Source: Granulicella aggregans (GTDB lineage: Bacteria > Acidobacteriota > Terriglobia > Terriglobales > Acidobacteriaceae). Taken from it: 64,000 nt of DNA. Position numbers and translations under genes: made by a program. The stretch lies in assembly GCF_014203275.1 (NCBI RefSeq), contig NZ_JACHIP010000004.1, positions 1 through 64,000 of the forward strand. Direction: 5' to 3'. This document shows, piece after piece, positions 1-8,504 of the stretch (positions are counted from its first letter, which is position 1; each line of letters starts with the position of its first letter). The notes beneath the pieces are model-generated. The model searched no databases, was not told the DNA's origin, and was given only the letters and a program-made list of their open reading frames with translations.

Positions 1-2
1 TG

Positions 3-86
3 CGCCTCAATCAACGCCCACGCAAGACGTTGGATTTTGAAACTCCAGCTAGTAAACTCCATGCCAGTGTTGCATCGACCGGTTGA
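3..86 (+). CDS. IS30-family transposase, C-terminal end (partial)
   Basis: The open frame enters from the left edge and ends at a TGA at 84-86, giving the last 27 residues of a protein. The stretch reading RLNQRPRKTLDFETPASKL closely resembles the C-terminal signature of IS30-family DDE transposases (LN-RPRKTL-F-TPAE). The GGTTGAGACCGCC just at and after the stop is also typical of the end of such elements. The rest of the element lies outside the window, so whether it is intact cannot be judged. It directly borders the Cys-rich peptide and sigma factor genes. Confidence 0.6.
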   Translation, partial: RLNQRPRKTLDFETPASKLHASVASTG

Positions 87-251
87 GACCGCCGGTGTTA
101 GCGGAAACAGTGTCAATCGACGACCGAGTCCGCACCGTCGCTCGCGAGACATCCCACCGTTCCAGCGCCTTCACAATGGCCAAGTGTAATAAAGATGTAC
201 CTCGCGCGTTTACTCAAGCAGACGTCGATGACGTCCCCAAGGAGAACATCC

Positions 252-323
252 ATGAAGTGTCCAAACTGCCCCTGTGGTAACAACTGTGAATGCGTGATCT
301 GCGTCTGTAAGACACGCAGCTAG
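252..323 (+). CDS. 23-residue Cys-rich, metallothionein-like peptide
   Basis: A short ORF below usual gene-calling limits, preceded by a good ribosome site (AAGGAG, 7 bases before the ATG). The product has seven cysteines in 23 residues (positions 3, 6, 8, 12, 14, 17, 19), arranged as CxxC and CxC pairs, with lysines and an RS end. Such spacing is that of small metal-thiolate peptides; no database match is claimed. It lies 51 bases upstream of an ECF sigma factor that itself ends in a Cys-rich tail, with a hairpin between them. This suggests a metal (Cu, Cd, Zn type) sensing or buffering unit, which is inference. It could be spurious, but the ribosome site and Cys density argue for a real gene. 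Confidence 0.6.
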   Translation: MKCPNCPCGNNCECVICVCKTRS

Positions 324-339
324 TCTCACCTACCGAACC

Positions 340-364
340 GGGCAGGAGGCCTATCCTCCTGCCC
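340..364 (+). promoter_or_regulatory. Perfect hairpin between the Cys-rich peptide and sigma-factor genes
   Basis: GGGCAGGAGG at 340-349 pairs with CCTCCTGCCC at 355-364 around a 5-base loop. No T-run follows, so it is not a classical intrinsic terminator. It contains the only AGGAGG-like ribosome sequence upstream of the sigma gene start at 375, so it may hide that site or reduce readthrough. The regulatory role is inferred. Confidence 0.5.
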
Positions 365-374
365 CATCACTCCT

Positions 375-944
375 ATGAGCAACATGATCAACACGCCACT
401 GAACGAACTTCTGACTCAACGAAAGCTCTTCCTTGCCTTTCTCCGGCGCCGGGTGCCCGACGCCGCGCTCGCTGAAGACATCCTCCAAAGCTGCTACCTT
501 CGCGCCTTCGAGCACCAGGGCGAATTCGCTCAGGACGAATCGGCGATCGCCTGGTTCTACCGCCTGCTCCGCAATGCTGTCATCGACCGATACCGTCGGA
601 ACAAGTCTCAGGAAAAGGCGCTCGAGTCGTTGGCCCGCGAACTCGAGACATCGGCCCATCCATCGCCCGGGCTTCACAACGAGGCCTGCGCCTGTCTTCA
701 CGGCATCATCAAGGATCTCAAGCCTGAATACTCCGAAGCGCTCTTGGCTGTCGATCTAGGAGAGCAGCGTGTGCAGGACTTCGCAAAGCAGCACAATCTC
801 TCTGCGTCAAACGCAGGTGTACGTCTCCACCGTGCGCGTGCGGCCCTGCGGAAGCAGCTGATTCAGACCTGTGCAAGCTGCGCGGAACACGCCTGCCTCG
901 ACTGCACCTGCAAGAAGCACCCACCTGCCGCCGGCTCTCTTTAG
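375..944 (+). CDS. ECF-type RNA polymerase sigma factor with Cys-rich C-terminal tail (CorE-like)
   Basis: A 189-residue sigma-70 family protein. Region 2 spans roughly residues 15-85 (the DILQSCYLRAFEH stretch and the -10 recognition helix near WFYRLLRNAVIDRYRR). Region 4 spans about 108-162, with the helix-turn-helix near SASNAGVRLHRARAALRK. The tail after region 4 carries Cys at 166, 169, 174, 177 and 179, and the linker has a CxC at 105 and 107. Cys-rich tails of this kind are known in CorE (ECF44) sigma factors, which are switched by copper or cadmium without an anti-sigma factor. No anti-sigma gene is adjacent here, which fits. The neighbouring Cys-rich peptide strengthens a metal-response role. 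Sigma assignment is firm; the inducing metal is unknown. Confidence 0.88.
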   Translation: MSNMINTPLNELLTQRKLFLAFLRRRVPDAALAEDILQSCYLRAFEHQGEFAQDESAIAWFYRLLRNAVIDRYRRNKSQEKALESLARELETSAHPSPGLHNEACACLHGIIKDLKPEYSEALLAVDLGEQRVQDFAKQHNLSASNAGVRLHRARAALRKQLIQTCASCAEHACLDCTCKKHPPAAGSL

Positions 945-951
945 AAACTAC

Positions 952-1383
952 CTACTGCGCGTCCACCCCATACCGAGTCCGTCCCACCAGCGGCAGCGGA
1001 GCCCCCAGCGCATACGCCGTGCAGCTCTTGCAGATATATGGCCCCGGCGCTCCCGGCTGCTTCTCGATCCCCACAATCGCGCGCATCCGCTCATCTTCCT
1101 CGCGCTTCAGCGGAGTCCAGTCATGACGGCACGATAGCAGCGGCCCCAGCCGGTCATACAGACGCACCACCGCCGCTTCGATCCCGTCCTCCTGGATATG
1201 CTCCACCAGGTGGAAGAACGACAGCGGAGTCAGGTCCGCAATCACAAAACGCTTGCCTACATTGAACGCGATGCCCCGGTACTCGACCGTATTAATAAAG
1301 CCCAGCGCGCGCTTCGACACGCGTTCCAGCTCGGCCACCGTACGTTCGAGCTTCTCGAGATGTTGGCGAAGATCCTCTTCCAT
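952..1383 (-). CDS. Hypothetical protein with N-terminal coiled coil and a CxxC pair
   Basis: A 143-residue protein transcribed towards the sigma factor and converging with it (stops 7 bases apart). Residues 1-30 are a charged helix likely to form a coiled coil. The middle has a hydrophobic stretch (LTPLSFFHLVEHI). The C-terminal third holds CRHDW and YICKSCTAYALG, which could form a small metal site. I do not recognise the family. The compact size, plausible start and fit with local codon use support a real gene. Confidence 0.6.
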   Translation of the reverse strand: MEEDLRQHLEKLERTVAELERVSKRALGFINTVEYRGIAFNVGKRFVIADLTPLSFFHLVEHIQEDGIEAAVVRLYDRLGPLLSCRHDWTPLKREEDERMRAIVGIEKQPGAPGPYICKSCTAYALGAPLPLVGRTRYGVDAQ

Positions 1384-1553
1384 ACCCCGATGCTAAACGC
1401 ACCCACCCTCCCGCGAATCACACAAGAGATGTAGACCAGTCACCACCGCGCATTTGCGCGGTTACTGGTCACCACTCTGAACACACTCGAAGGTCTCCGT
1501 CACACGGCGTCATGGGCATCCCTCCGCAAGCGACACATCCCCCAAAAAACCTC

Positions 1554-1765
1554 ATCTCGACCGAGCATTGCGGCGCTATCGCAATGCGCAGTGGAGAGAC
1601 CCCCGCATTTCGCTTTTGCTTTTGCTTTTGCTCTTGCTCTTGCTCTTGCTCTTGCTCTTGCCTTTGCTTTTGCTCTTGCTTTTGCTCTTGCTCTTGCTCT
1701 TGTTCCTGTTCCTGTTCTTGTCTTTGTTCTTGCCGTCATCCTGAGCGCAGCGAAGGACCCGCCAG
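1554..1765 (+). repeat. Composite interspersed repeat: dyad element, (TTGCYT)n tract, GTCATCCTGAGCG element
   Basis: Starts with the element running from ATCTCGACCG to GCAGTGGAGAGACCCCCGCAT, whose centre is a stem (GCATTGCG / CGCAATGC). About 20 degenerate hexamers of the TTGCTT/TTGCTC type follow (1612-1734), then the widespread GTCATCCTGAGCGCAGCGAAGGACCC element (1735-1761). The apparent reading frames across the hexamers are low-complexity and not genes. The same order of modules recurs at several other intergenic sites. Confidence 0.75.
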
Positions 1766-1853
1766 ACCGCTCATATCCCCGCGACCGCGCGAAGCTTTCA
1801 CCCACCGGCCGCACGTGCTCATCGCACCCACCCCGATACACTGAACCCACCCA

Positions 1854-3101
1854 ATGTCGAAGCTAGAACTCATCAGCCTCATGGTCACCACCGCCGCCCT
1901 CTTCGGCTGGGTCAGCCGCCGTTGGCTCCGGCTCCCCATCACCATCGGGACCATGCTCCTCACCGTCATCACCTCGCTCATCCTGCTCGCCGTCAGCGCC
2001 CGCCATCCCGCCGTCCACACCTGGGCCATGGGCCTCGTCGGAGCCATCGACTTCGAAAACCTCATCCTCCACGGCATGCTGCCTCTGCTTCTCTTCGCCG
2101 GATCGTTCCTGCTCGACCTCGAAGCCCTCAGCCGCGAAAAGCTCCTCGTCACCCTGCTGTCACTCCCCGGAACCCTCCTCGCCGCCGCAGCCAGCGCCGG
2201 CCTCATGTGGCTTCTTCTCCCCGCCATCGGCCTTCACACCACCTGGCTCGCCTGCCTCTTCTTCGGCGCCCTCATCTCTCCCACCGACCCCATCGCCGTC
2301 CTCGAACTCCTCCGCCGCGTCGGCGTCCCCCGCAACATCCAGGCCCAGCTCGCCGGCGAGTCCCTCTTCAACGATGGCGTCGGCGCCGTCCTCTTCATCG
2401 CCCTCCTCGAAGCCTCCCGAGGCACCCAGCCCACCTTCGTCGACGTCGCCGGCTTCCTCATCCTCAAGGCCGGCGGCGGCCTTCTCTTAGGTATCGCTCT
2501 AGCCTGGATCGCCTCCTCTCTCATGCGCGCCGTCGACGCCTATCAAGTCGAAATCCTCATGACCATCGCCCTCGCCCTGGGCGGTTACGCCGTAGCCGAA
2601 CGCCTGTCTATCTCTGCTCCGCTCGAAGCCGTAGCCGCAGGCATCGCCCTTCGCCGCTTCAACCTCACCCACCGCCACGCCGAGATCGCCCACGAAAGCC
2701 TCGACCGCTTCTGGGAGGTCATCGACGAGGTCCAGAACGCCGTCCTCTTCGTCCTGCTTGGTCTAATGATCTTGGCCATCCCCTTCAGCGGCCTCGCCCT
2801 CCGCTCTGGCGGCGTGGCCATCGTCACCGTCACCCTCGTCCGCTTCGCCGTCATCGCCTTCATCGTCGGCATCATGCGCACCATCGAGCCCGGCTACCTA
2901 AGCTCCATCCGCACCTTAAGCTGGGGCGGCCTGCGCGGCGGCCTCTCGCTCGCCCTCGCTCTCGCTGTCCCCCTTCAGCAGGGACGCAACTGGATTCTCG
3001 TCGCCACCTACTCCGTCGTCCTCTTCTCGATCGTCGTCCAGGGCGGCTCGATGGACCTCGTCCTCGGCAAGTTGAAGATCAAACGTAAGGAAGCCGCATG
3101 A
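1854..3101 (+). CDS. CPA1-family sodium(cation)/proton antiporter
   Basis: A 415-residue inner-membrane protein with about 11-12 hydrophobic segments throughout. The centre carries the family hallmark SPTDPIAVLELLRRVGVP followed by GESLFNDGVGAVLF, containing the transport aspartates of CPA1 antiporters. The C-terminal part has SWGGLRGGLSLALALAVP, another family signature. It exchanges Na+ or K+ for protons across the inner membrane for pH and ion homeostasis. The length is normal for forms lacking a large cytoplasmic tail. Its stop overlaps the ATG of the DUF1697 gene, so the two are probably co-transcribed. Substrate ion cannot be told from sequence. Confidence 0.9.
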   Translation: MSKLELISLMVTTAALFGWVSRRWLRLPITIGTMLLTVITSLILLAVSARHPAVHTWAMGLVGAIDFENLILHGMLPLLLFAGSFLLDLEALSREKLLVTLLSLPGTLLAAAASAGLMWLLLPAIGLHTTWLACLFFGALISPTDPIAVLELLRRVGVPRNIQAQLAGESLFNDGVGAVLFIALLEASRGTQPTFVDVAGFLILKAGGGLLLGIALAWIASSLMRAVDAYQVEILMTIALALGGYAVAERLSISAPLEAVAAGIALRRFNLTHRHAEIAHESLDRFWEVIDEVQNAVLFVLLGLMILAIPFSGLALRSGGVAIVTVTLVRFAVIAFIVGIMRTIEPGYLSSIRTLSWGGLRGGLSLALALAVPLQQGRNWILVATYSVVLFSIVVQGGSMDLVLGKLKIKRKEAA

Positions 3102-3658
3102 GCCACCCACCCGCCGTAGCTCTCCTCCGAGGCATCAACGTAGGAGGCAAGAACATCCTCCCCATGAAGTCCCTCACCGAACTCTTCCACCAGGCCGGCG
3201 CAGAAGACATCAAGACCTATATCCAGAGCGGCAACGTAGTCTTTCGCGCAGCCCATCCAGACAAGATCGCAACAAAAGTCCGCGCGAAAATTCTCACCGA
3301 CTTCAGCTTCAAAGTCCCCGTCATAACGCGCTCAGCCGCCGAGCTCGCCACCACCGTCGCCGCCAATCCCTTCCTGCAATCCGGCATCGACCCCTCCCTG
3401 CTTCACGTCATGTTCCTTGCCGACCAGTCATCCCCCGAACTGATCGCGAAGCTCGACCCCTCTCATTCCTCACCCGACGAGTTCGCCCTCATCGGTCGCG
3501 ACCTCTATCTCCATCTCCCCAACGGTGCCGCCCGGACCAAACTCACTACCGCCTACTTCGACGCCACCCTCAAGACCACCGGCACCCAGCGCAACTGGCG
3601 CACCGTCCTCACCCTCGCCACCATGCTGGGTCTCCCCCCAGCGCAGCAGAACTCGTAG
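3098..3658 (+). CDS. DUF1697 family protein
   Basis: A 186-residue soluble protein starting ALLRGINVGGKNILPM and continuing YIQSGNVVF, the strongly conserved N-terminal signature of DUF1697. Members are common in bacteria and have no established function. The ATG overlaps the antiporter stop (ATGA), suggesting translational coupling. Length is complete for the family. Confidence 0.88.
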   Translation: MSHPPAVALLRGINVGGKNILPMKSLTELFHQAGAEDIKTYIQSGNVVFRAAHPDKIATKVRAKILTDFSFKVPVITRSAAELATTVAANPFLQSGIDPSLLHVMFLADQSSPELIAKLDPSHSSPDEFALIGRDLYLHLPNGAARTKLTTAYFDATLKTTGTQRNWRTVLTLATMLGLPPAQQNS

Positions 3659-4107
3659 CGTCAGAGGGTTTCAGCAGAGCATCTTCCGTAGAACATTTTC
3701 AGCAAAGCTAGCATACCCGGGAGCTCGCAGAAATGCCCTGTCTTGTTTAGGGGCACGCCTTCAGCCGTGCCGTAATCGATCTCTTTGCAATGCGGCTTAG
3801 CCGCTGGGGTACCGTTTCGTTCTGTCTTAGGCTCTTCCAACGAGCTTCTGGAGCATCTTTCTTCCAGGCCGCAAGCTCGTCATTCTGAGCGAAGCGAAAA
3901 ATCCCCGCATTGGCCTTCCTTGCCTCCGCCACCTCCACCCAAAGTACGAGCAAGAATCAACCCATCGGCTGGTTCCCACCGTGAACCAGCGGCCTACACT
4001 CCGTCTTGTTCCTAAGAGCCTTCCCTGTGTCAGCACGTCAGGCCGTGTCGTTCTGCGGTCGCATGTTGTCGCGCCTGCAAGGTCCGGAACCGAACGGAGA
4101 TCGTCTT
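3659..4107. other. Intergenic stretch with repeat elements
   Basis: No gene is supported here. It holds a dyad near 3750-3772 (GGCACGCC...GCCGTGCC type), one GTCATTCTGAGCGAAGCG element at 3879-3910 ending AAAAATCCCCGCAT, and a dyad GGTTCCCACCGTGAACC near 3970. The barrel-protein frame can be extended left to a TTG at 4006, but that part looks non-coding. Confidence 0.55.
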
Positions 4108-5073
4108 TTGAAGATTCAACACAAGTTGCGCGCCGCCTTAATCTCAATCCCGCGCATAGCAATCGGGCTCGCGTTCTTCGCCACAGCATCTATACCACTT
4201 CACGCGCAGACCTCCGACGACGGCATCATGCTCTCACGCCAGAAGTACTGCACCGGCGTCTTCTTCGGGTACGACTCCTGGGACCACTACTGGGAAGGCT
4301 CCCTCAATCGCACCAATGGAAACCTCGGCACCGTCATCACCCGCACCGTCAGCTACACCGGCAACTACGCCCTCACCGACAAGATCAACATCCTCGGCAC
4401 CGTCCCGTATATCTGGACCGACGCCACCCAGGGCGTTCTGCACGGCCAGCGCGGCTTCCAGGACTTCTCCCTTGCCGTCAAGTACAAGGCGCTCAGCATC
4501 CCCGTCAAGCAGTTCGGAGCCATCCGCCTCATCGGCGTCCTCGGCGGCAGCGTGCCCATGACCAACTACACCCCTGATCTCCAGCCGCTCTCGCTCGGCA
4601 ACCACAGCAAGACCCTCAACGGTCGCCTGACCGTCAACTTCCTCGGCAAGCGCGGCCTCTACCTCAACGCCGGGACAGCCTACGTCCTGCGCAGCAACGT
4701 CACCCTCGACCGCTCCTCCTACTACACCAATGGCCAGCTCTACCTCAGCAACCAGGTCGCGATGCCCAACCAGTTCGAGTACACCGTCGCTGCCGGCTAC
4801 CGCCGCAACGACACCACGCTCACCGGCCATTTCAGCCAGCAACAGACCCGCGGCGGCGGCGATATCCGGCGACAGGACTCGCCCTTCATCTCCAATCGCG
4901 TCAACTTCTCGAAGGCCGGCTTCACGCTTACCTATCCCCTGCCCCGTGTGCGTGACCTCCAGTACTGGCTCATCTACGACAACACCTTCGACGGCCGCAA
5001 CGTCGGCCAGTCCAGCACCTACACCACCGGTTTCCTCTACACATTCAACTTTGAGAAGAAGGCAAGGCCATGA
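4108..5073 (+). CDS. Outer-membrane beta-barrel protein (transporter/porin-like)
   Basis: I place the start at the TTG at 4108, which has a GGAGA site 7 bases upstream and leads straight into a good signal peptide ending LHAQ; an ATG at 4063 and a TTG at 4006 are alternatives. The mature part (about 290 residues) shows alternating short strands with aromatic belts (YSYTGNYAL, FEYTVAAGYR, TTGFLYTFNFEKK) and ends in an aromatic-rich strand, as expected for an outer-membrane barrel. The exact family is not recognised. Its stop overlaps the ATG of the PAP2-like lipoprotein gene, so the pair probably works together at the cell envelope. Confidence 0.72.
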   Translation: MKIQHKLRAALISIPRIAIGLAFFATASIPLHAQTSDDGIMLSRQKYCTGVFFGYDSWDHYWEGSLNRTNGNLGTVITRTVSYTGNYALTDKINILGTVPYIWTDATQGVLHGQRGFQDFSLAVKYKALSIPVKQFGAIRLIGVLGGSVPMTNYTPDLQPLSLGNHSKTLNGRLTVNFLGKRGLYLNAGTAYVLRSNVTLDRSSYYTNGQLYLSNQVAMPNQFEYTVAAGYRRNDTTLTGHFSQQQTRGGGDIRRQDSPFISNRVNFSKAGFTLTYPLPRVRDLQYWLIYDNTFDGRNVGQSSTYTTGFLYTFNFEKKARP

Positions 5074-6638
5074 TTAAGAACACTCATCTCCACAAGACGT
5101 CGCGCATCATCGTATCGACCCTCAGCCTCGGCATCACCCTCCTCGGCGCAGGCTGCGGCAAGAGCATTCCCTCCTCCGAGCAGCTATCGCCCATCACCCC
5201 CTCCGCGCCCGATAGCAACGCCGGCTCCTGGAAGATGATCGTCCTCTCCGGCCCCACCCAGGTTCCCGTCGCCGCTCCAGTAGCCGTCACCGACGCCGGA
5301 TACCTGTCGGAGCTCGCCGCCATCAAGACCGGCCAGGCCAGCCTCACCGACGCCCAGAAGACATCCATCACTTACTGGAGCGCCGGTGGCGTCCTCCGCT
5401 GGAACGAGTACCTTCGCGAACTTGTCGCCCGCGCCGACCTCCCGCCCGCGCCCACCGACGGCGGCACCTACCCCAGCCCCAGCCCCACCAACCCCTTCGC
5501 CTATCCCACCTATCCCTTCAGCAACCCGCCCTACGCCGCCCGCGCCTACAGCTACGTCTCCGTCGCTCAGTTCGAGGCCCTCAAGGCTGCCTGGTACTAC
5601 AAGTATCTCTACAACCGCCCTTCGCCCTCCAAGGTAGATAGCAGCATCCAGTCACTGTTGCCCGCCACCGGCATCCCCTCCTACCCCTCTGAAGACGCCG
5701 TCGAAGCAGGCGTCAACCTCGCCCTGCTCAAGCTCCTCTTCCCCACCAACGTCGACGAGATCACCGCCAAAGCCGCGGATCAACAGCAGGCCGCCATGCT
5801 CGCCGGTCGCGCCAGCTCCAGCGACATCGCCGCCGGCGTCGCCCTCGGCCAGGCCGTAGCCGCCATCTTCACCACCCGCGCCGGCTCCGACGGCATGAAG
5901 GCTGCCGCTGGCAATGCTGCCGAGTGGCAGGGACTTATCGACTCCACCACCGCACGCGGCGAGATCCCCTGGCTCAGCCAGGAGACGCCCGCGCGTCCGC
6001 CCATGCTTCCTCTCTTCGGCCAGGTCAAAGGCTGGATGATGTCCCCATCCGACTTCGTCACCGCCCGTCCCGGCCCACCCCCATCCACCTCATCCTCCCA
6101 GATGGGCACCGAGACCACCGAGGTCCGCAACACCGTCAACAATCTCACCCGCGACCAGCTCGCTACCGTCTATAAGTGGGCTGACGGAGTCAGCACCGTC
6201 ACTCCCCCCGGACATTGGAACGCCATTGCCTTCCCCTATATCGAGAAGGCTCAGATGAGCGAAGTCCGCACCGCCCGCACCTTCGCTCTTCTCAACATGG
6301 CACTCCACGACGCCGCTGTCGGCTGTTGGGAAGCCAAGTATCACTACTTCAATCCCCGCCCTTCCCAACTGTCGCCAGACATCAAGGTCCAGACTGGCCT
6401 ACCCAACTTCCCCTCCTACGTCTCCGGCCACTCGGACTTCTCCGCCGCTGCCGCCGACGTCCTCGAGTACCTCTTCCCTGACGGCGCCAGCTACTTCGAC
6501 TCCCAGCAGCAGGAAGCCGCCATGTCCCGCCTCTACGCCGGCATCCACTACCGCTCAGACATTGAGGTAGGCATGCAGCACGGCAAAAAGATCGGCGACT
6601 TCACGGTCAACTTCGCCAAAACCGACGGAGCCCAGTAG
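5070..6638 (+). CDS. PAP2/vanadium-dependent haloperoxidase-like lipoprotein
   Basis: A 522-residue protein with an N-terminal lipobox (LGAGC), so it should be lipid-anchored in the periplasm. The C-terminal 130 residues carry the three PAP2/vanadium-haloperoxidase motifs: K-x6-RP (KYHYFNPRP), a PSxxSGH version (PSYVSGH) and SR-x5-H-x3-D (SRLYAGIHYRSD). These residues bind phosphate or vanadate in the superfamily. The long N-terminal part is helical and resembles bacterial vanadium-haloperoxidase-related proteins more than short phosphatases. Phosphatase or haloperoxidase activity cannot be separated here. It is translationally coupled to the upstream barrel protein. Confidence 0.85.
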   Translation: MIKNTHLHKTSRIIVSTLSLGITLLGAGCGKSIPSSEQLSPITPSAPDSNAGSWKMIVLSGPTQVPVAAPVAVTDAGYLSELAAIKTGQASLTDAQKTSITYWSAGGVLRWNEYLRELVARADLPPAPTDGGTYPSPSPTNPFAYPTYPFSNPPYAARAYSYVSVAQFEALKAAWYYKYLYNRPSPSKVDSSIQSLLPATGIPSYPSEDAVEAGVNLALLKLLFPTNVDEITAKAADQQQAAMLAGRASSSDIAAGVALGQAVAAIFTTRAGSDGMKAAAGNAAEWQGLIDSTTARGEIPWLSQETPARPPMLPLFGQVKGWMMSPSDFVTARPGPPPSTSSSQMGTETTEVRNTVNNLTRDQLATVYKWADGVSTVTPPGHWNAIAFPYIEKAQMSEVRTARTFALLNMALHDAAVGCWEAKYHYFNPRPSQLSPDIKVQTGLPNFPSYVSGHSDFSAAAADVLEYLFPDGASYFDSQQQEAAMSRLYAGIHYRSDIEVGMQHGKKIGDFTVNFAKTDGAQ

Positions 6639-6977
6639 CAATCCGTCACCCCAACCCACCCCATCTGGGTGCCCCATCCATGACAGCTTCATCGTCATGG
6701 GTGGGACGTAACAAACCGGGTGGCCCACCTTCGCGACGGCTTCATCGTTGCTAAGGTGGGCCTTCGTGCGAGGGCACGATCCGCACTCCTCAACCCTCCA
6801 AGAAACGTAATCTCGACCGACCAGCGGGAGTGGAGAGACCCCTTATTTCGCCTTGGCCGAGCACCAATTGCGGGGTTCCTCATATCTGGCGGCTCCATCG
6901 CCAGATATGGCGGTGTCGCTACGGCCGTGTGCCCCATTCATTCGCAGTCTCATCACGGATGAGTGGGGTTCCCACTT
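6639..6977 (+). repeat. Cluster of interspersed palindromic repeats
   Basis: A gene-free stretch made almost wholly of repeats. It contains a GGGTGCCCCA-type hairpin with stem CATGAC/GTCATG (6667-6706), a longer dyad with stem GGCCCACCTT/AAGGTGGGCC (about 6722-6764), a CTCGACC...AGTGGAGAGACCCC element (about 6806-6845), an ATATCTGGC/GCCAGATAT dyad (about 6890-6917) and a TGTGCCCCATTC hairpin (6928-6967). All read in the same direction. Confidence 0.7.
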
Positions 6978-7886
6978 CTAAGTCAGCAAAAGTACCTTCC
7001 CAATTCCACCCTTCTCCGCCGCGATTTGCCCATCGGCAGCCTCCGCCAGCGGCAGCATCCGGTCGATCGGAATCTTGTATCTACCCGCCACAACCTCCGC
7101 CGCCATCTCTCCCAGCTTCGCCGGATCAGGCACCGCCATCACCGGAACGATCTTCACCGTCGGGTGCAGCTTCGCTCCCGGCGGCGGCCCGACCACCGAA
7201 GCGAACACGCCACCCTGCTTCACCTTCGAGAGCAACATCTCCCCCGTCTCGCCCCCAACCGTATCGGCGACCGCATCCATAAATCCCACCTTAGACATCG
7301 CCTCCTTGTCGTCGAGAGCGACCACCTCGTCCGCACTCAACTCCTTCGCCGCATCCAGCTGAGCCTTCTTCACTCCCGCAATCACCGTCGCCCCGGCCTT
7401 CTTCGCCGTAAAGATCGCTGCCCTGCCCACGCTTCCCATCGCTCCAGAGATCAGCACCGTCTCGCCCTGCTTGATGCCCGTCCCTCGCGAGATAAGCTGC
7501 TCCCCAGTCAGCGAAACCAGCGGAAGCGCCGCTGCCTCCACCAGATCCAGCCCCTCCGGCACCAGCGTTAGCTCGTCAGCCTTCACGACCGTCAACTCCG
7601 CATAGGTCGCGTGAGCCAGCGCCATCACCCTCTGCGCCGGAGCGAATCCCGTCACCCCTTCGCCCACCTCACGTACCAGGCCCGACACATCGCGACCCAG
7701 TATCCCGGGAAAGTTCACCGGAAACCGTTCCTTCGCCGCTCCCGTCCGCATCTTGTAGTCCACCGGATTCACGCTCGTAGCGGCCACCCGGACCAGCACC
7801 TCACCCGGCCCCGGTTTCGGATCTTCAAAGTCCTCATACTTCAGCTTCGACGGACCACCATACTCATGCAGAACGACAGCCTTCAT
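6978..7886 (-). CDS. NADP-dependent quinone oxidoreductase (zinc-independent MDR family)
   Basis: A 302-residue protein starting MKAVVLHEYGGPSKLKYEDF. The ATG at 7884-7886 is preceded by GGGGAGAGGTG, and the upstream extension lies in a repeat and is rejected. The N-terminal GroES-like domain carries SVNPVDYKMRTG, and the nucleotide-binding domain carries a glycine motif near SGAMGSVGRAAIFTAKKAGA. The catalytic zinc ligands of alcohol dehydrogenases are absent, as in quinone oxidoreductases and enoyl reductases of this family. It reduces quinone-like or enone substrates with NADPH; the true substrate is not known. Confidence 0.87.
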   Translation of the reverse strand: MKAVVLHEYGGPSKLKYEDFEDPKPGPGEVLVRVAATSVNPVDYKMRTGAAKERFPVNFPGILGRDVSGLVREVGEGVTGFAPAQRVMALAHATYAELTVVKADELTLVPEGLDLVEAAALPLVSLTGEQLISRGTGIKQGETVLISGAMGSVGRAAIFTAKKAGATVIAGVKKAQLDAAKELSADEVVALDDKEAMSKVGFMDAVADTVGGETGEMLLSKVKQGGVFASVVGPPPGAKLHPTVKIVPVMAVPDPAKLGEMAAEVVAGRYKIPIDRMLPLAEAADGQIAAEKGGIGKVLLLT

Positions 7887-8021
7887 AGCAAACACCTCTC
7901 CCCCCTTGAGATGCGCCACCGACCCTGGCGAGCGGCCTGAGGAGGGCACCGCCTATCAAACCGTCATCCTGAGCGAAGGCCCTTGCCGTTTAGGGATTTA
8001 GCCCGAGCAGACCACCAACGC

Positions 8022-8055
8022 AGAAAGGCCACCGCTCTATACAAGAGCGGTGGCC
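8022..8055 (-). terminator. Intrinsic terminator downstream of rpmH
   Basis: Read on the minus strand, GGCCACCGCTCT pairs with AGAGCGGTGGCC around a 5-base loop (8027-8055) and is followed by TTTCTG. The 12-bp GC-rich stem lies 44 bases past the rpmH stop. The symmetric stem could also serve the other strand. Confidence 0.75.
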
Positions 8056-8098
8056 GCTGTTACTGCAAACGCGGAGATCTTCTTACTGAACCGAAAAA

Positions 8099-8254
8099 CT
8101 AGTCGCGGAAGCCAGCGCTGACGGCGATCTTATGACGGCCCTTCGCGCGGCGGCGGCTGAGCACAGCGGCTCCGGCCTTCGTCTTCATGCGGGTAAGGAA
8201 GCCGTGGGTCTTGGCGCGGTGGCGGCGGTTAGGCTGAAAAGTACGCTTTGGCAT
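8099..8254 (-). CDS. rpmH: 50S ribosomal protein L34
   Basis: A 51-residue, very basic protein beginning [19 protein letters not shown], the universal L34 signature, and continuing through [19 protein letters not shown]. It is a component of the large ribosomal subunit. It is transcribed divergently from dnaA, as in many bacteria, with a VOC-protein gene in between. The usual following gene rnpA is not present: downstream on the minus strand are a terminator and then the oxidoreductase. L34 normally has about 44-50 residues, so this form is slightly long. Confidence 0.96.
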   Translation of the reverse strand: MPKRTFQPNRRHRAKTHGFLTRMKTKAGAAVLSRRRAKGRHKIAVSAGFRD

Positions 8255-8504
8255 GGAACTCTCTACTCCTGTGCAGGGTCTTCCTGAAACAGATCAAATC
8301 ATGAACGAAGTCTTGATGATTGGACTTGATCGATGCTGGCGTGATGGTCGACACCGGCTGTCCGGAAGGACGCTACCTGCTCGAAACTGTGGGCGTTAGC
8401 CGCAGATTCAAAGTATATCCCAGACCCGCCCGTTTCACAACAACTCCCTCTTCGCACTTTGTCATTCCCGAAGGGAATCTGCGTTTTCCCTGCCCACCCG
8501 CGCA

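Noticed and set aside
1512..1866. Several open frames encoding Phe/Cys/Ser or Ala/Leu/Phe repeats
   Set aside because: They are translations of the TTGCTT-type hexamer tract in different frames, with no start region or neighbours to support them.
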